Shown: positions 37,764 through 47,728, numbered from the stretch's first letter. The stretch: 64,000 nt of DNA from Jiella pacifica (GCF_010500815.1 NZ_JAAAMG010000019.1:1-64000), one strand, 5' to 3'. A program made the numbers and translations. The notes: generated by a model from the letters alone, not told the origin.

Positions 37764-38201
37764 TCAGACGGGGTCGGATCGGCCGCGGCGCATGGCAAGG
37801 CAGCGCTCGATGACGGCGACGAGACCGGGTGTCGTCTCCCCGGCAGCCTCCCGCCGGGCGACTTCCGCAAGGTTCAGGATCTCCAGCGCCTCGGCGTCGT
37901 CTGCGGCTCGAGGCAGGGCGTCTGCGGCGAGATCGCCGGCGAAAACGGCAATGACGGCATGGGACCGTTCGCCGATCGCTTCGTGCAATGTGATAAAGTC
38001 AAGGTCGCCGGCGACGATTCGGGTTTCCTCGAAGAGTTCTCGCTTGGCGGCGCCCCGAAGGGCCTCGCCGAATCGAACCCCGCCGCCGGGAAGGCTCCAC
38101 AGGCCGCGATAGGGCGTCTTGCCGCGCCTGACGAGAAGAACGTCCTCGTCCTTCGACAGACAGACGGAAACGCCCAGCAATGGTCTTTCGTGGCTCTCCA
38201 A
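37764..38201 (-). CDS. NUDIX hydrolase
   Basis: 145 residues from a TTG at 38201, chosen because AGGGAG lies 9 nt upstream and because longer starts would run into the divergent SRAP gene. The Nudix box is complete: GGGVRFGEALRGAAKRELFE then ET, matching G-x5-E-x7-REUxEE. The preceding RGLWSLPGG is the usual lead-in. ADP-ribose or (d)NTP-type substrates are possible. The C-terminus is basic (MRRGRSDP). Confidence 0.87.
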   Translation of the reverse strand: MESHERPLLGVSVCLSKDEDVLLVRRGKTPYRGLWSLPGGGVRFGEALRGAAKRELFEETRIVAGDLDFITLHEAIGERSHAVIAVFAGDLAADALPRAADDAEALEILNLAEVARREAAGETTPGLVAVIERCLAMRRGRSDPV

Positions 38202-38281
38202 TCCGGTCTTCTCCCTACGCGTTGCGGACAGGTCGCTCGCCCGCGCGGCGCCGACGCGGCGACGCGGGGAGAGCCTGAACG

Positions 38282-38920
38282 ATGCCCGGCCGCTTTGCCT
38301 TGACTGCAACGCCAGAAACGGTGGCGCGATGCTTCGGCCTTCAGAGGATCGACGATTTTCCGCCGCGCCCGGCTATCCTGCCGACACAGCCGATCATGGT
38401 GGTGCTCGGCGGCAGGGAGGAAAGGGCGGAAGCTTTTGCCGACGGGCCGGCCGCGCAACTGGTGCGCTGGGGACTGATCCCTGGCTGGTTCAAGGCGAGT
38501 GGGCGATTGCCGGCCATGTTCAACGCGCCGGCCGAGACGGCGGCGGGCAATCCGGCGTTTCGCGGCGCGATGCGCCATCGCCGCTGCCTCGTCCCGGCGA
38601 CAGCTTTCTATCGCCGGACGGGCGGCAAGAGCCGGACGGAACCGTTGTCCCGCTTTACCCTCGAAGATCTACCGGTGTTTGCGATGGCGGGGCTGATGGA
38701 GCCCTACATGGCGGCGGATGGAAGCGAAATCGACACGGCGGCAATCCTGACCGCGCACGCCCTTGCGTCTGACGTGGGGCAAGTTGACCGGCTGCCGGTC
38801 ATCGTGCGGCCGGCAGATTTCGGCCGCTGGCTGGACTGTCGCGGCAATGGCCCGGGAGATGTCGCCGATCTCCTCCGGCCGCTGGCTGCGGCGGACTTCA
38901 CCGTCGAGACTATATCGTAG
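38282..38920 (+). CDS. SRAP (YedK/HMCES)-like protein lacking its active-site residues
   Basis: 212 residues with the SRAP fold: the opening GRFALTATPETVARCFGL, QLVRWGLIPGWFK, MFNAPAET (Asn kept), RHRRCLVPATAFY and a conserved C-terminal half. True SRAP proteins start Met-Cys-Gly-Arg and use Cys2 to cross-link to abasic DNA; here it is Met-Pro-Gly-Arg. The catalytic Glu of FYEW is Arg (FYRRT), and the catalytic His before RMP is absent (QVDRLPVIV). I infer a non-catalytic paralogue, perhaps one that still binds single-stranded DNA. Divergent from the NUDIX gene. Confidence 0.82.
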   Translation: MPGRFALTATPETVARCFGLQRIDDFPPRPAILPTQPIMVVLGGREERAEAFADGPAAQLVRWGLIPGWFKASGRLPAMFNAPAETAAGNPAFRGAMRHRRCLVPATAFYRRTGGKSRTEPLSRFTLEDLPVFAMAGLMEPYMAADGSEIDTAAILTAHALASDVGQVDRLPVIVRPADFGRWLDCRGNGPGDVADLLRPLAAADFTVETIS

Positions 38921-39011
38921 CGAGCGAGGGCCGAACGTGCCGGCCGTCGCCATCATCTCAAAAAGCGCCGAAGACGTCGGGACGAGGTCCGTTGCGCGGA
39001 CCGTCCGGGAA

Positions 39012-39200
39012 CTACTCCGCTGCGATCAGCGAAACGGTCTCGGCCTCGTCCGAGCGGCGCGTCGCCGGAGCGACCTTGCGGCTGGCATGGCTGGCGGCGG
39101 CGATCGCCGGGATCGCGATGGCGCGGTAGTTGCGGGCGAGGTCGATCTCGTTCTCGCGTTCTCGCCTGGAGCGGAATTGCAGGTTGTCCTGGGTCGTCAT
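39012..39200 (-). CDS. Small conserved rhizobial hypothetical protein
   Basis: 62 residues from ATG 39200. LQFRSRRERENEIDLARNYR followed by AIAIPAIAAA resembles a short protein I associate with rhizobial genomes, of unknown function. The ribosome site is weak. No membrane segment is certain. Confidence 0.55.
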   Translation of the reverse strand: MTTQDNLQFRSRRERENEIDLARNYRAIAIPAIAAASHASRKVAPATRRSDEAETVSLIAAE

Positions 39201-39653
39201 GTCATGCTGCTCGCATCTTCGGGGTTGATCGGTCCACTCAAGACCGTCGATTGCGCCAGATTGAAGACATTCGCTTACACTTTCTTGCCGCTGATTCCAT
39301 CGGCGCGAAGGAGCCGGCGAACGTGACCCGTCTGCGACAGCCAAGGCGCTGAAAACGGGCAATATTTTCTGCTGAATCGGCAGATGCAAGCGTTTCTTTT
39401 CGCACGGCTTCGAGGGCTCAAATTCTGTGTCGATCCGAAACGAATCGTCAGGCTGACGACGCCGCATGTGACGGTTTCGTGAACCCCGGATCAGGAGCGG
39501 GAATCGGCCTCCTGTAGCTCCCGCGCCGCCACGGATCCTTCGGCGCCGTCCGGGGCCGCGAGAATCGCCATTGCCGGCGACATCCTGTAAGGCGTGGCGA
39601 AATCGAAAAAGGCGAACCGGCTGCGGCGAGCCGCCGCGGAAATGGGGCGGGAC
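39201..39653. other. Intergenic region upstream of cysS
   Basis: About 450 bp (less if cysS starts at GTG 39594). It holds relatively AT-rich stretches (39240-39480) suitable for divergent promoters. I see no gene, repeat or T-box-like element. Confidence 0.4.
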
Positions 39654-41186
39654 ATGAGCGAAGACGACGGCTTTCTCGGGCTGAAACTCTACAACACCAT
39701 GACGCGGACGAAGGAGGACTTTCGGCCGCTCGACTGGCGCAGTGGCGCGATTGCCGAAAAGGACCGGCGCGTGCGCATGTATGTCTGCGGGCCCACCGCC
39801 TACGACTACGCCCATATCGGCAATGCCCGGCCGGTCATCGTCTTCGACGTCCTGTTCCGCCTGCTCCGCCACCTCTATGGCGCCGATCACGTCGTCTATG
39901 CCCGCAACATCACCGACGTCGACGACAAGATCAACGCGCGGGCGGCGCGGGATTATCCGGGTGTTCCGCTGAACGAGGCGATCGGGCGGCTGACGGCCTG
40001 GACCGCCGAACAGTTCCACGCCGACGTCGCTGCGCTCGGCTGCCTCGAGCCGACCTTCGAGCCGCGCGCCACCGCCTATGTCAGCCGCGACGACGGCCAC
40101 GACATGATTTCGATGATCACCGCGCTGATCGAAAAGGGCCATGCCTATCAGGCCGGCGGCGAAGTGCTCTTCGACGTCACCTCGATGGCCGATTACGGGC
40201 GGCTGTCGAACCGCAAGCTCGACGACCAGAAGGCCGGCGCCCGTGTCGCGGTGGATGCCCACAAGAAGAACCCGGCGGATTTCGTCCTGTGGAAGCTGTC
40301 GTCTCCCGAGGAGCCCGGCTGGGATTCGCCCTGGGGCCGGGGCCGGCCGGGCTGGCACCTGGAATGCTCGGTGATGTCGGAAGCGCTGCTCGGCGAGACC
40401 TTCGACATCCACGGCGGCGGCCTCGACCTGATCTTCCCGCACCACGAGAACGAGATCGCCCAGTCGCGCTGCGCCCATGGCAGCGGGACGATGGCCGAGG
40501 TCTGGATGCACAACGGCTTCCTCCAGGTGGAAGGCCGGAAGATGGCGAAGTCGGAGGGCAACTTCGTCACCATCCGCGAGCTTCTGGAGACGGAGAAGTT
40601 CGGCGGGCGAAAGTGGCCGGGCGACGTGCTGCGGCTTGCGATGCTGATGACGCATTACCGGGAGCCGATCGACTTTTCTGTGCGGCGGCTGGAGGAGGCG
40701 GAGGCTGTTCTTGCGCGCTGGCGTCGTGTCGCGACTGACGAGGGTGCAACATCAGGAAGCGAGTTCTCGTCAGAGTTTGTCACCGCCTTATGCGACGACC
40801 TCGACACTGCGCGAGCGATGCAAATTTTGCATCGGCATTTCAATCTTGGTCGCTGGGCTGAAGACCCCATGCTCCGACACGAGAAAGAGGCTGTGTTCGG
40901 GTTTGACAACTCATCTTCAGGTTTCACAGATCCCGCCCAGCGAAAGGCCGCAGCTTCGATAGGTCTTTCGTGCCTAAATCTCGTGGGTATCAAGCTCAAT
41001 ACGTCGAACGAGCTGGAGGAAGGTGAGATGGCGCAAATCGCCAAACGCCTCGCCTTCATCCGCGACAAGAACTGGGCTGAAGCCGACCGCATCCGCGACG
41101 AGCTCCTCGAAAAGGGCATCCAGCTGAAGGACGGCAAGGACGCCGCGACGGGAGAGCGGACGACGACCTGGGAGGTCAAGCGCTGA
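39654..41186 (+). CDS. cysS: Cysteinyl-tRNA synthetase
   Basis: 510 residues from ATG 39654; ATG 39642 and GTG 39594 are in-frame alternatives. Class I synthetase charging tRNA-Cys. The zinc/HIGH region reads [19 protein letters not shown] (YAHIGN = HIGH), second Cys and His ligands in WHLECSVM and FPHHENE, and the KMSKS loop is KMAKSEGN. The anticodon-binding end contains a segment (40741-41040) of clearly lower GC and different codon use than the rest, although the frame and the family-like sequence ([20 protein letters not shown]) continue normally. Confidence 0.95.
   Translation: MSEDDGFLGLKLYNTMTRTKEDFRPLDWRSGAIAEKDRRVRMYVCGPTAYDYAHIGNARPVIVFDVLFRLLRHLYGADHVVYARNITDVDDKINARAARDYPGVPLNEAIGRLTAWTAEQFHADVAALGCLEPTFEPRATAYVSRDDGHDMISMITALIEKGHAYQAGGEVLFDVTSMADYGRLSNRKLDDQKAGARVAVDAHKKNPADFVLWKLSSPEEPGWDSPWGRGRPGWHLECSVMSEALLGETFDIHGGGLDLIFPHHENEIAQSRCAHGSGTMAEVWMHNGFLQVEGRKMAKSEGNFVTIRELLETEKFGGRKWPGDVLRLAMLMTHYREPIDFSVRRLEEAEAVLARWRRVATDEGATSGSEFSSEFVTALCDDLDTARAMQILHRHFNLGRWAEDPMLRHEKEAVFGFDNSSSGFTDPAQRKAAASIGLSCLNLVGIKLNTSNELEEGEMAQIAKRLAFIRDKNWAEADRIRDELLEKGIQLKDGKDAATGERTTTWEVKR
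40741..41040. other. Segment of atypical composition inside cysS
   Basis: By hand count the five 60-base lines from 40741 to 41040 are 52-55% GC, against 60-72% in the sampled flanking lines. Codons rare in neighbouring genes (TTA, CTA, TCA, ACA) cluster here. The reading frame is unbroken. Gene conversion from a diverged relative is the simplest reading. Confidence 0.55.
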
Positions 41187-41221
41187 GGCTACCGGCGTGA
41201 GTTCGGACGGGGTTGCGCGAG

Positions 41222-41270
41222 GCGCCCCCCTCTGTCCTGCCGGACATCTCCCCCACGAGGGGAGATCGGC
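41222..41270. repeat. Rhizobial-type intergenic palindromic repeat, arm 1
   Basis: CCCCCCTCTGTCCTGCCGGA followed by CATCTCCCCCACGAGGGGAG. Its near-complement occurs at 41391-41450, so the two form a long imperfect inverted repeat around about 120 bp. Elements of this form are frequent between genes in Rhizobiales. Confidence 0.65.
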
Positions 41271-41390
41271 TGCTTTGTCGCCGCCGCCTTTTCGGCGGGT
41301 AGCCGCAGGAGCCGAACAGCGTGGGCGAGGCGCGTTGTTTGCAGCGTCGGCGAGACGGGGCGTTTGACGGGTTAGGCAGGGCGCCGATGC

Positions 41391-41450
41391 AGGATCGATC
41401 TCCCTCCTTGTGGGGGAGATGCCCTGGCAGGGCAGAGGGGGGTAAGCAGC
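41391..41450. repeat. Rhizobial-type intergenic palindromic repeat, arm 2 (inverted)
   Basis: GATCTCCCTCCTTGTGGGGG then AGATGCCCTGGCAGGGCAGA, followed by GGGGGG; the reverse complement of arm 1 with a few differences. The pair fills most of the cysS-murA gap (41187-41712), where no gene is seen. Confidence 0.65.
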
Positions 41451-41712
41451 CGCCGCATCTTCGGCGAGCAGGCGATCGGCCCGGCGTCGCCTCGCTTGTG
41501 CAATGATCGACGCTCGAAACCCGACCGATTTGTAAGGTTGCACCCGCTGGTGTAGAGACAGCCGCGAAGAAATGACGGCGTTGCGGATCGCTCGTCGGGA
41601 GGGGCCGCCCCTTCTTGCCGCCACAATGGCAAGGGACTGTGGCACGGTCCCCCGCACAGATCCCACCCGAACCCCGACGAACTCGGCCGACGACCGGCCA
41701 TCAGGAGCGCTC

Positions 41713-43002
41713 ATGGATCGCATTCGCATCAGAGGCGGTAACGAACTCAACGGCATCATCCCGATCTCCGGGGCGAAGAACGCCACGCTGCCGCTGATGA
41801 TCGCCTCGCTCCTGACCGACGACACGCTGACGCTGGAGAACGTGCCGCATCTCGCCGACGTTGAGCAGTTGACGCGCATTCTCGGCAATCACGGCGTCGA
41901 CTTCTCGGTCGCCGGCAAGCGTTTCGGCCAGGATTCCGGCATCGGCCGGACGATCCATTTCAACGCCCGCAACATCGTCGACACCACCGCGCCTTACGAA
42001 CTCGTCTCCAAGATGCGGGCGAGCTTCTGGGTGGTTGGGCCGCTGCTCGCCCGCATGCACGAGGCGAAGGTCTCGCTGCCGGGCGGCTGCGCCATCGGCA
42101 CCCGGCCGGTCGACATCTTCATCGACGGCCTGCGGGCGCTCGGTGCGGACATCGAGATCGAATCCGGTTATGTCGTCGCCAAGGCGAAGGGCGGCCTCAC
42201 GGGCGACCGCTACCGCATGCCGAAGGTCTCGGTGGGGGCAACCCACACCTTGATGATGGCGGCGACGCTGGCCAAGGGCGAGACGGTCCTCGAAAATGCC
42301 GCGCGCGAGCCGGAGATCGTCGACCTTGCCCAATGCCTCACCGCCATGGGGGCGAAGATCGAAGGCGCGGGCACCTCGACGATCCGCATCGACGGCGTGC
42401 GTTCGCTGTCGGGCGCCCGGCACCGGGTCCTGCCGGACCGGATCGAGACCGGCACCTATGCCATGGCCGTCGCCATGACCGGCGGCGACGTCACGCTGAC
42501 CGGCACCAGCGCCGACCTTCTGCCGACCGCGATGGAGACGCTGGCGCGGGCGGGTGCCGCGCTGACGCCGGTGGAAGGCGGCATCCGGGTCTATCGCAAT
42601 GGCGGCGGAATCGCCCCGGTCGACGTGACCACCGATCCCTATCCCGGCTTTCCGACGGACCTTCAGGCGCAGTTCATGGCGCTGATGACCAAGGCGGACG
42701 GCACCGCGTCGATCACCGAGACGATCTTCGAGAACCGCTTCATGCACGTCCAGGAACTGGCGCGGCTCGGCGCGAAGATTCATCTCTCCGGCCAGGTCGC
42801 GCGGATCGAGGGCGTTGACAAGCTGAAGGGCGCACCTGTGATGGCGACGGACCTGCGGGCCTCGGTCTCGCTCGTCATCGCCGGACTGGCCGCCGAGGGC
42901 GATACGCTGGTGAGCCGCGTCTATCACCTCGATCGCGGTTTCGAGCGGTTGGAAGAAAAACTCGGCAATTGCGGCGCCGAGATCGAACGCATCTCCGGCT
43001 GA
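41713..43002 (+). CDS. murA: UDP-N-acetylglucosamine 1-carboxyvinyltransferase
   Basis: 429 residues from ATG 41713 with CAGGAG upstream. First committed step of peptidoglycan synthesis: transfers enolpyruvate from PEP to UDP-GlcNAc in the cytoplasm. The fosfomycin-target Cys is in [13 protein letters not shown] (about residue 118), the N-terminal Lys/Asn in [12 protein letters not shown], and the substrate loop in [11 protein letters not shown]. Length and motifs are standard. No flagrant neighbour link; the IF-1 gene follows after 308 bp. Confidence 0.97.
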   Translation: MDRIRIRGGNELNGIIPISGAKNATLPLMIASLLTDDTLTLENVPHLADVEQLTRILGNHGVDFSVAGKRFGQDSGIGRTIHFNARNIVDTTAPYELVSKMRASFWVVGPLLARMHEAKVSLPGGCAIGTRPVDIFIDGLRALGADIEIESGYVVAKAKGGLTGDRYRMPKVSVGATHTLMMAATLAKGETVLENAAREPEIVDLAQCLTAMGAKIEGAGTSTIRIDGVRSLSGARHRVLPDRIETGTYAMAVAMTGGDVTLTGTSADLLPTAMETLARAGAALTPVEGGIRVYRNGGGIAPVDVTTDPYPGFPTDLQAQFMALMTKADGTASITETIFENRFMHVQELARLGAKIHLSGQVARIEGVDKLKGAPVMATDLRASVSLVIAGLAAEGDTLVSRVYHLDRGFERLEEKLGNCGAEIERISG

Positions 43003-43310
43003 TCGCGAGGACCTACGGCGCGGGCTTTCGGCCAGCCGGCGATTGCTCGCAGGCAGGCTTGCATTTTGTGGCGTTTGCGCCGATTTAAGGGGCGCTTTCC
43101 AGTTGACCGCGCCCGGCGCGGCGCGCGCGTGGCCGAACGGCAGCCTGCCGCAAGGACAGTTCCGAGGGACGATCCGCCGTCGAGGTCGCCTGCCGTCCAA
43201 ACGAAATGAACGATCGACACGGTGAGGTCTTCGCCGATGCCGAGCACCCAAACGAAGCGCGGCCGCCCGAAGCGGGCCGCGACAGAACGAAGTCTAGGAT
43301 CGAACAGCGT
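43003..43310. other. Intergenic region between murA and infA
   Basis: 308 bp. The infA promoter is expected here; the frame of infA is open back to 43206, but those residues are not part of IF-1. No RNA gene or repeat seen. Confidence 0.4.
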
Positions 43311-43529
43311 ATGGCAAAAGAAGAAGTTCTCGAATTTCCGGGCGTCGTGACCGAGCTCCTGCCGAATGCGACATTTCGGATCAAGCTCGAGAACGATCAC
43401 GAAATCATCGCCCACACCGCAGGTCGGATGCGCAAGAACCGCATCCGCGTCCTGACCGGCGACAAGGTGCTCGTCGAGATGACGCCTTACGACCTGACCA
43501 AGGGTCGTATCACCTACCGCTTCAAGTAA
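43311..43529 (+). CDS. infA: Translation initiation factor IF-1
   Basis: 72 residues, the exact family length, from ATG 43311 (AGGA about 11 nt upstream). OB-fold protein that binds the ribosomal A site with IF-2 and IF-3. Typical sequence: [20 protein letters not shown] and [20 protein letters not shown], ending RITYRFK. It is followed after 18 bp by maf and yacG, a common rhizobial order. Confidence 0.97.
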   Translation: MAKEEVLEFPGVVTELLPNATFRIKLENDHEIIAHTAGRMRKNRIRVLTGDKVLVEMTPYDLTKGRITYRFK

Positions 43530-43547
43530 GCCTGCAGCCGCGCCGGA

Positions 43548-44654
43548 ATGTCGTCTCCCCAACACCTGGTCCTTGCCTCCGCTTCGCCGCGGCGTCTGGC
43601 GCTCCTCCAGCAGGTGGGCGTCGAGCCGGACCGGCTGATGCCGGCCGACATCGACGAGACGCCGCAAAAGAGCGAGCATCCCCGTTCGCTGGCCAAGCGC
43701 CTGTCGAAGGGCAAGGCCGAGGTCGCGACCCGGCGGCTGCGCGAGCTGGACTACGGCCCGGCGACCGTGCTCGCCGCCGATACGGTCGTCTCGGTGGGCC
43801 GTCAGATCATGCCGAAGGCCGAACTCGAAGAGGACGCGGTCGCCAATCTGCGGACGCTGTCCGGCCGCACCCATCGTGTCTACACCGGCGTCTGCGTCAT
43901 CGGTCCGAACGGTGCTCTGCGCCAGCGGCTGATCGAGACGCGGGTCAGGTTCAAGCGGCTCTCGCGACTCGACATCCAGAGCTATCTCGCCTCGGACGAA
44001 TGGCGCGGCAAGGCCGGCGGCTATGCCATCCAGGGGCTGGCCGGTGCCTTCGTGGTGCGCCTCGTCGGCTCCTATACCAACGTCGTCGGCTTGCCGCTGG
44101 CCGAGACGCTGGCGCTGCTCGCGGGGGAGGGATACGACATCCATGCCTCCTGGCGGGCGCCGCTAATGCGCGTCGACGACGAGGATTCAGATCCGGACGA
44201 CGACGAAGGCGAGATGCGCTCGCGAGGCGGGTTGTCGCGACGCTCCCTCCGGGACGACGAGGAAGACACGCTGATCGATACCCAAGAACTGATGGCGGAC
44301 GATGTCGACGACGACGAGCGCGCCGGGCGGCATGGGCGGGTGGAGAAGGACGTCCGCGACCGCTTCGGCGCCAAGCCCGCGTCGGGAGGCTCGGCCGACC
44401 AGCCCGCGGCGCAAGGTCCGATGATCGGCCACCGGCCGCCAACTTCCGCAAACGAGGGCTCTCGGCCGGCCGTACCAGCGGTGGGCAAGCCCGCCGAGGG
44501 CGGGCGCGAGACCGATATCGAGGGTGAGACTGGCCCCGCCGACCTGTCGGCCGGCCCGGACGAGGCGGGGTCCCGCCTAGAGGCAGACCCGGGCGAGCGC
44601 AAGCCCGTCCAGGGCGGAAAGCGCGAGGACGAAGCCGGAGGAGAGGAGCGATGA
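43548..44654 (+). CDS. maf: Maf-like nucleoside-triphosphate pyrophosphatase with long acidic C-terminal extension
   Basis: 368 residues. Residues 1-205 are a complete Maf domain: [18 protein letters not shown], the conserved [21 protein letters not shown] and [12 protein letters not shown]. Maf enzymes hydrolyse non-canonical nucleotides such as modified UTP/dTTP. Residues 206-368 are an unusual low-complexity tail rich in Asp, Glu, Gly and Pro ([20 protein letters not shown]), not part of the family, which is normally about 200 residues. It overlaps yacG by 4 bp, so the tail frame is continuous to a coupled start. Confidence 0.9.
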   Translation: MSSPQHLVLASASPRRLALLQQVGVEPDRLMPADIDETPQKSEHPRSLAKRLSKGKAEVATRRLRELDYGPATVLAADTVVSVGRQIMPKAELEEDAVANLRTLSGRTHRVYTGVCVIGPNGALRQRLIETRVRFKRLSRLDIQSYLASDEWRGKAGGYAIQGLAGAFVVRLVGSYTNVVGLPLAETLALLAGEGYDIHASWRAPLMRVDDEDSDPDDDEGEMRSRGGLSRRSLRDDEEDTLIDTQELMADDVDDDERAGRHGRVEKDVRDRFGAKPASGGSADQPAAQGPMIGHRPPTSANEGSRPAVPAVGKPAEGGRETDIEGETGPADLSAGPDEAGSRLEADPGERKPVQGGKREDEAGGEER

Positions 44655-44848
44655 ACGGCGAAGCGACGGCTCCGACCCCCATGCGCCCGACCCGGAAATG
44701 CCCCGAATGCGGCCGCCTTTCGCGGCGCGAGACCTTTCCGTTCTGTTCGCCGCGCTGTCAGGCGGTGGACCTCAACCGCTGGCTCTCGGGGCGATACGTC
44801 ATCCCCGGCCCGCCCCTCGACGAGGTGTCGGACGACAACGAGCGCTGA
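44651..44848 (+). CDS. yacG: DNA gyrase inhibitor / zinc protein YacG
   Basis: 65 residues. Four zinc ligands: [20 protein letters not shown], followed by the family hallmark [15 protein letters not shown]. In E. coli YacG binds GyrB and blocks DNA binding. ATGA overlap with maf indicates translational coupling. Confidence 0.95.
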   Translation: MNGEATAPTPMRPTRKCPECGRLSRRETFPFCSPRCQAVDLNRWLSGRYVIPGPPLDEVSDDNER

Positions 44849-45006
44849 TCTCGATCGGAAGTCTTGCGGGATGGTCGCCAATGCGGGGCCGCGAGAGAGC
44901 TCTGGAGAGCCCAGCCGGGATCGTCCCGCCGGATCGGCGCGAAACATTCGCCGACCGAGTTTCCCGCGTGCAGCCGACGAAGCGGCTGGCGCCACGCCCG
45001 AGTGGT

Positions 45007-45204
45007 TCAGCGCTGCTCGTCGCCTTCATGCAGGGGCGCGTCGAGTGCTTCGATGCGCGGACGCCCGTTGTCACGGCGCAGCGCCGATACCGCATCGACC
45101 ATGCTCGGGGAACGTTCGGCGTTCGATCGCGTCGCCGCGATGCCGAGCGCGCGAAGGGCGCTCTCCACTTGTTCGGCGAGGTCTTTGTCGTCATCGATCC
45201 GCAT
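45007..45204 (-). CDS. Possible small hypothetical protein
   Basis: 65 residues from ATG 45204: a charged helical protein (DDDKDLAEQVESALRALGI). Its composition looks like real protein rather than an antisense shadow, but the ribosome site is weak and no family is recognised. Antisense to no known gene. Confidence 0.4.
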   Translation of the reverse strand: MRIDDDKDLAEQVESALRALGIAATRSNAERSPSMVDAVSALRRDNGRPRIEALDAPLHEGDEQR

Positions 45205-45599
45205 GACAGTCCCGATGTTAGAACGACGTTGCCGGAATGGACCAGCCACCTTTGGTCTTCTTGGGATGCCGATCCCCATTTGCCGGGGACGGTCCCATGG
45301 TTGGGACTTCCGCCGCGCGACGAGGGGATCGGTTCGCGGCGGTGACGTGGGCTGCAGGGCACAGGGAGAGGTCGAATTCTGCTCCCCACCAACGGCCAAT
45401 CTAGGGTGCCTTCCCCGAGGCGAATATCAATCAGTTTAAGAACCGCCAAATTCTTTGGGCAGGCACGAATCAGCGCGCTCCGCGGCCAGCTGATTTCGGC
45501 TAATTCCGGCCCGGCATCCATCGCCGATGCCGAAAGCCTCCGCCGCGTGGAGAGCGACGAAGGCGTCGGGATGGCGGGATGTCGCGAAAGACTGCGGTT
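45205..45599. other. Intergenic stretch without recognisable gene
   Basis: About 395 bp between the possible small protein and the transglutaminase-like gene. Open frames here are short and lack ribosome sites; no repeat or RNA seen. Confidence 0.35.
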
Positions 45600-46226
45600 C
45601 TAGCGGTCGACGGCGCCGACCAGCACGTCGCGTCCGTTGGCGATGCGGTTCCATTTGCCCGGGTCGCCCGTGTTCTGACGTTTCAGGAACGCGTAAGGCG
45701 TGTCGCTCCACAGCAGGACGCGCCAGTTGAGATTGTCGAGGATGAAATCGCCGTCGGTGGTATGGAGGGTCAGCACTGCGTGGCCCTCGCCATTGGTCTT
45801 CTTCACCACCGTGATGAGAAGATTGCCGAGATCGATCTTGGCCTCCTCGTGCAGCCGCTTGCGCTTGCGAAGAACGAAGTCCTCGCAGTCGCCGGTGGAT
45901 GCCGGATAGGTCCAGTATTCCTCGACGCCGTAGATCTTCTCGTCGGATTCGGGCTTGATCTGCGCGTTGACCGAGACGTTGATGGTGGCGATCGTGTGGA
46001 TCAGCGATCGGGTCAACACCAGAGGCTTTGCCTGGCCAGGTTGCGCGACAGGACGGCATTCGGCGGGACTGCGCTTGCACAGGCCCTGTTGCCCGATGGG
46101 GCGGGGCGCCTCGACGCCGATCTGCATGAATGGCCCCCGAGCCTCGACAGCTTCGGCGTTGCCGGGCCCAAAAGCTGCCGTCAGGCAAAGCAAGAGCGTG
46201 GCGCCAATTGCGCGAAATCCCACCAT
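45600..46226 (-). CDS. BTLCP-family transglutaminase-like cysteine peptidase, exported
   Basis: 208 residues with a signal peptide (about 1-26, GPGNAEA). The PF06035 fold is marked by the triad Cys in STGDCEDFVLRKRKRLHEEA, His in GEGHAVLTLHTTDGDFILDN and Asp in FILDN. An N-terminal CKRSPAEC pair is typical. Family members in other proteobacteria (LapG type) cleave surface adhesins under c-di-GMP control, while the rhizobial relatives are unassigned. No LapD or adhesin neighbour in the window. Confidence 0.9.
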   Translation of the reverse strand: MVGFRAIGATLLLCLTAAFGPGNAEAVEARGPFMQIGVEAPRPIGQQGLCKRSPAECRPVAQPGQAKPLVLTRSLIHTIATINVSVNAQIKPESDEKIYGVEEYWTYPASTGDCEDFVLRKRKRLHEEAKIDLGNLLITVVKKTNGEGHAVLTLHTTDGDFILDNLNWRVLLWSDTPYAFLKRQNTGDPGKWNRIANGRDVLVGAVDR

Positions 46227-46509
46227 GCGTCCCCTCGATCGCAGGTTAATTTAGCTGATCTGCCGATGTTCTATGCAATGGCGAAATGAGTCAATCCGTT
46301 GTGCACTGCGCAACGGCGCCGGCCGATAGCCAGACACAAGATTGGCGACGGCCCGGCGCAAGTTGCGCGCTCAGGTGACGCGGAAGCTCACCTGTCTTCG
46401 GTTGCAAAGGCTTGCGTGAAAAGGAGATTCCGGGCTCGGCTCGCAGATTGTGACGTTTCGATCACACTGGCGGGCAAGAAGGGCCGCGGACTCTCGACGC
46501 CAACAGGCT

Positions 46510-47355
46510 TCAGCCCATGTCGTCAGCCGCCCTCACGAGTTCCGACAGGCTCCGGGTAATGAGATCAAGGTCCTGCGGGCGGGAGAGCCGGTGATCGCCA
46601 TCCCTGACCAGGCTGAGGATCACCGCATGGTGGGGCAGGTGCTCGACGAGGGTGAGGGCGTGTTCGTAGGGCACGTCCGGATCGGCCATTCCCTGAATGA
46701 TGGTGACCGGGCATTTCGTGTCGATCAATCCGTCGAGGACGAGATTGGCGCGGCCGTCGTCGATGAGAGAGAGGGTGTAGACATCCGGCTCGTCGGAATA
46801 GTCGGACGGGGCGAGAAGGCGGCCGTTCGCCTCGATTTCCTTCCGCTGCTCGGCCGAGAGTTTCGGCAGAAGCAGCCGCTCGGTGAAATCTGGCGCCGGC
46901 GCGAGAAGCAGCATGGCGCCGATGCGCTCCTCGACGCCGAAACGTTCGGCCCGCCTGACGAGGTTGAGCGCGATCCACGCCCCCATGGACGAGCCGACGA
47001 GAACGAGCGGGCCTCGGCCGATTTCGTGCAGGACGGCTGCCGCCTCCTCGGTCCAGCGCCCGATGGTGCCGTCTTCGAAATCACCGCCGGACTCGCCGTG
47101 GCCGGAATAGTCGAGGCGGCAATAGCCGTAATCGTGCCGTGCGGCAAAGGCGAGAAGATGCTCGGCCTTGGTGCCGCGCATGTCGGAGCGGTAGCCACCG
47201 AGCCAGACGATCGTCGGGGCGCTCGCGCGGGCGCCGCTGCGGCGAAGGCGGTAGGCGATCTCGCGCATGGCCGCACCCTCTCCGACAGCCAACCGCCCGG
47301 CGATCTCGTTCGCCGCGTCGGCGGCGTGTTCAGGGGACGTGACGTTTGAAGCCAT
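46510..47355 (-). CDS. Alpha/beta hydrolase
   Basis: 281 residues from ATG 47355. Alpha/beta-hydrolase fold with nucleophile Ser in LVGSSMGAWIAL (about 113-124), Asp in IIQGMADPDVPY and His in VRDGDHRLSRP. IVWLGGYRSDMRGTKAEHL and YCRLDYSGHGESGGDFEDGT resemble the ABHD10-like acyl-thioesterase/serine hydrolase group. Substrate unknown. It stands alone, 373 bp from infC on the other strand. Confidence 0.88.
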   Translation of the reverse strand: MASNVTSPEHAADAANEIAGRLAVGEGAAMREIAYRLRRSGARASAPTIVWLGGYRSDMRGTKAEHLLAFAARHDYGYCRLDYSGHGESGGDFEDGTIGRWTEEAAAVLHEIGRGPLVLVGSSMGAWIALNLVRRAERFGVEERIGAMLLLAPAPDFTERLLLPKLSAEQRKEIEANGRLLAPSDYSDEPDVYTLSLIDDGRANLVLDGLIDTKCPVTIIQGMADPDVPYEHALTLVEHLPHHAVILSLVRDGDHRLSRPQDLDLITRSLSELVRAADDMG

Positions 47356-47728
47356 GGTTGGATCACCGAAATCTCGAGTGGCTTTGGGTCTCACGGCAGT
47401 GAGGCCATTGCAAGTCGCCGGGTTCCCGGCACCATGCTTGTCACGACAGCAGCGTCGAAGCCCCCGTTGGAAGGGGTGACAATCCGAAACCGGCTCACCA
47501 TGTCTCTTCTGGGAGGCAAGTTTCGTTCGTCGCACGGAGATTGCCGGCCGAAACAGGTGCGGCGAAAGCGGCTTGCCGCAGGTGTCAAGCCCGACGATTG
47601 GTGCTATAAGGAAAGAGGGCGTGCCTCCGATCGCTTCGAGCGAACAGGGTGACGGGCGATCGAACCGATCCTCGACCTAGCGCGTTCCAGACAGATCAAT
47701 CCGTCGTCAACAACTGGAGAATACGACC
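47356..47728. other. Divergent region between the hydrolase gene and infC
   Basis: 373 bp holding the infC leader and promoter. I see no second gene; apparent short frames lack ribosome sites. A GGAGA at 47716-47720 serves the infC ATT start. Confidence 0.45.

Noticed and set aside
43206-43310. N-terminal extension of IF-1
   Set aside because: IF-1 is 72 residues; the frame before ATG 43311 is chance openness.
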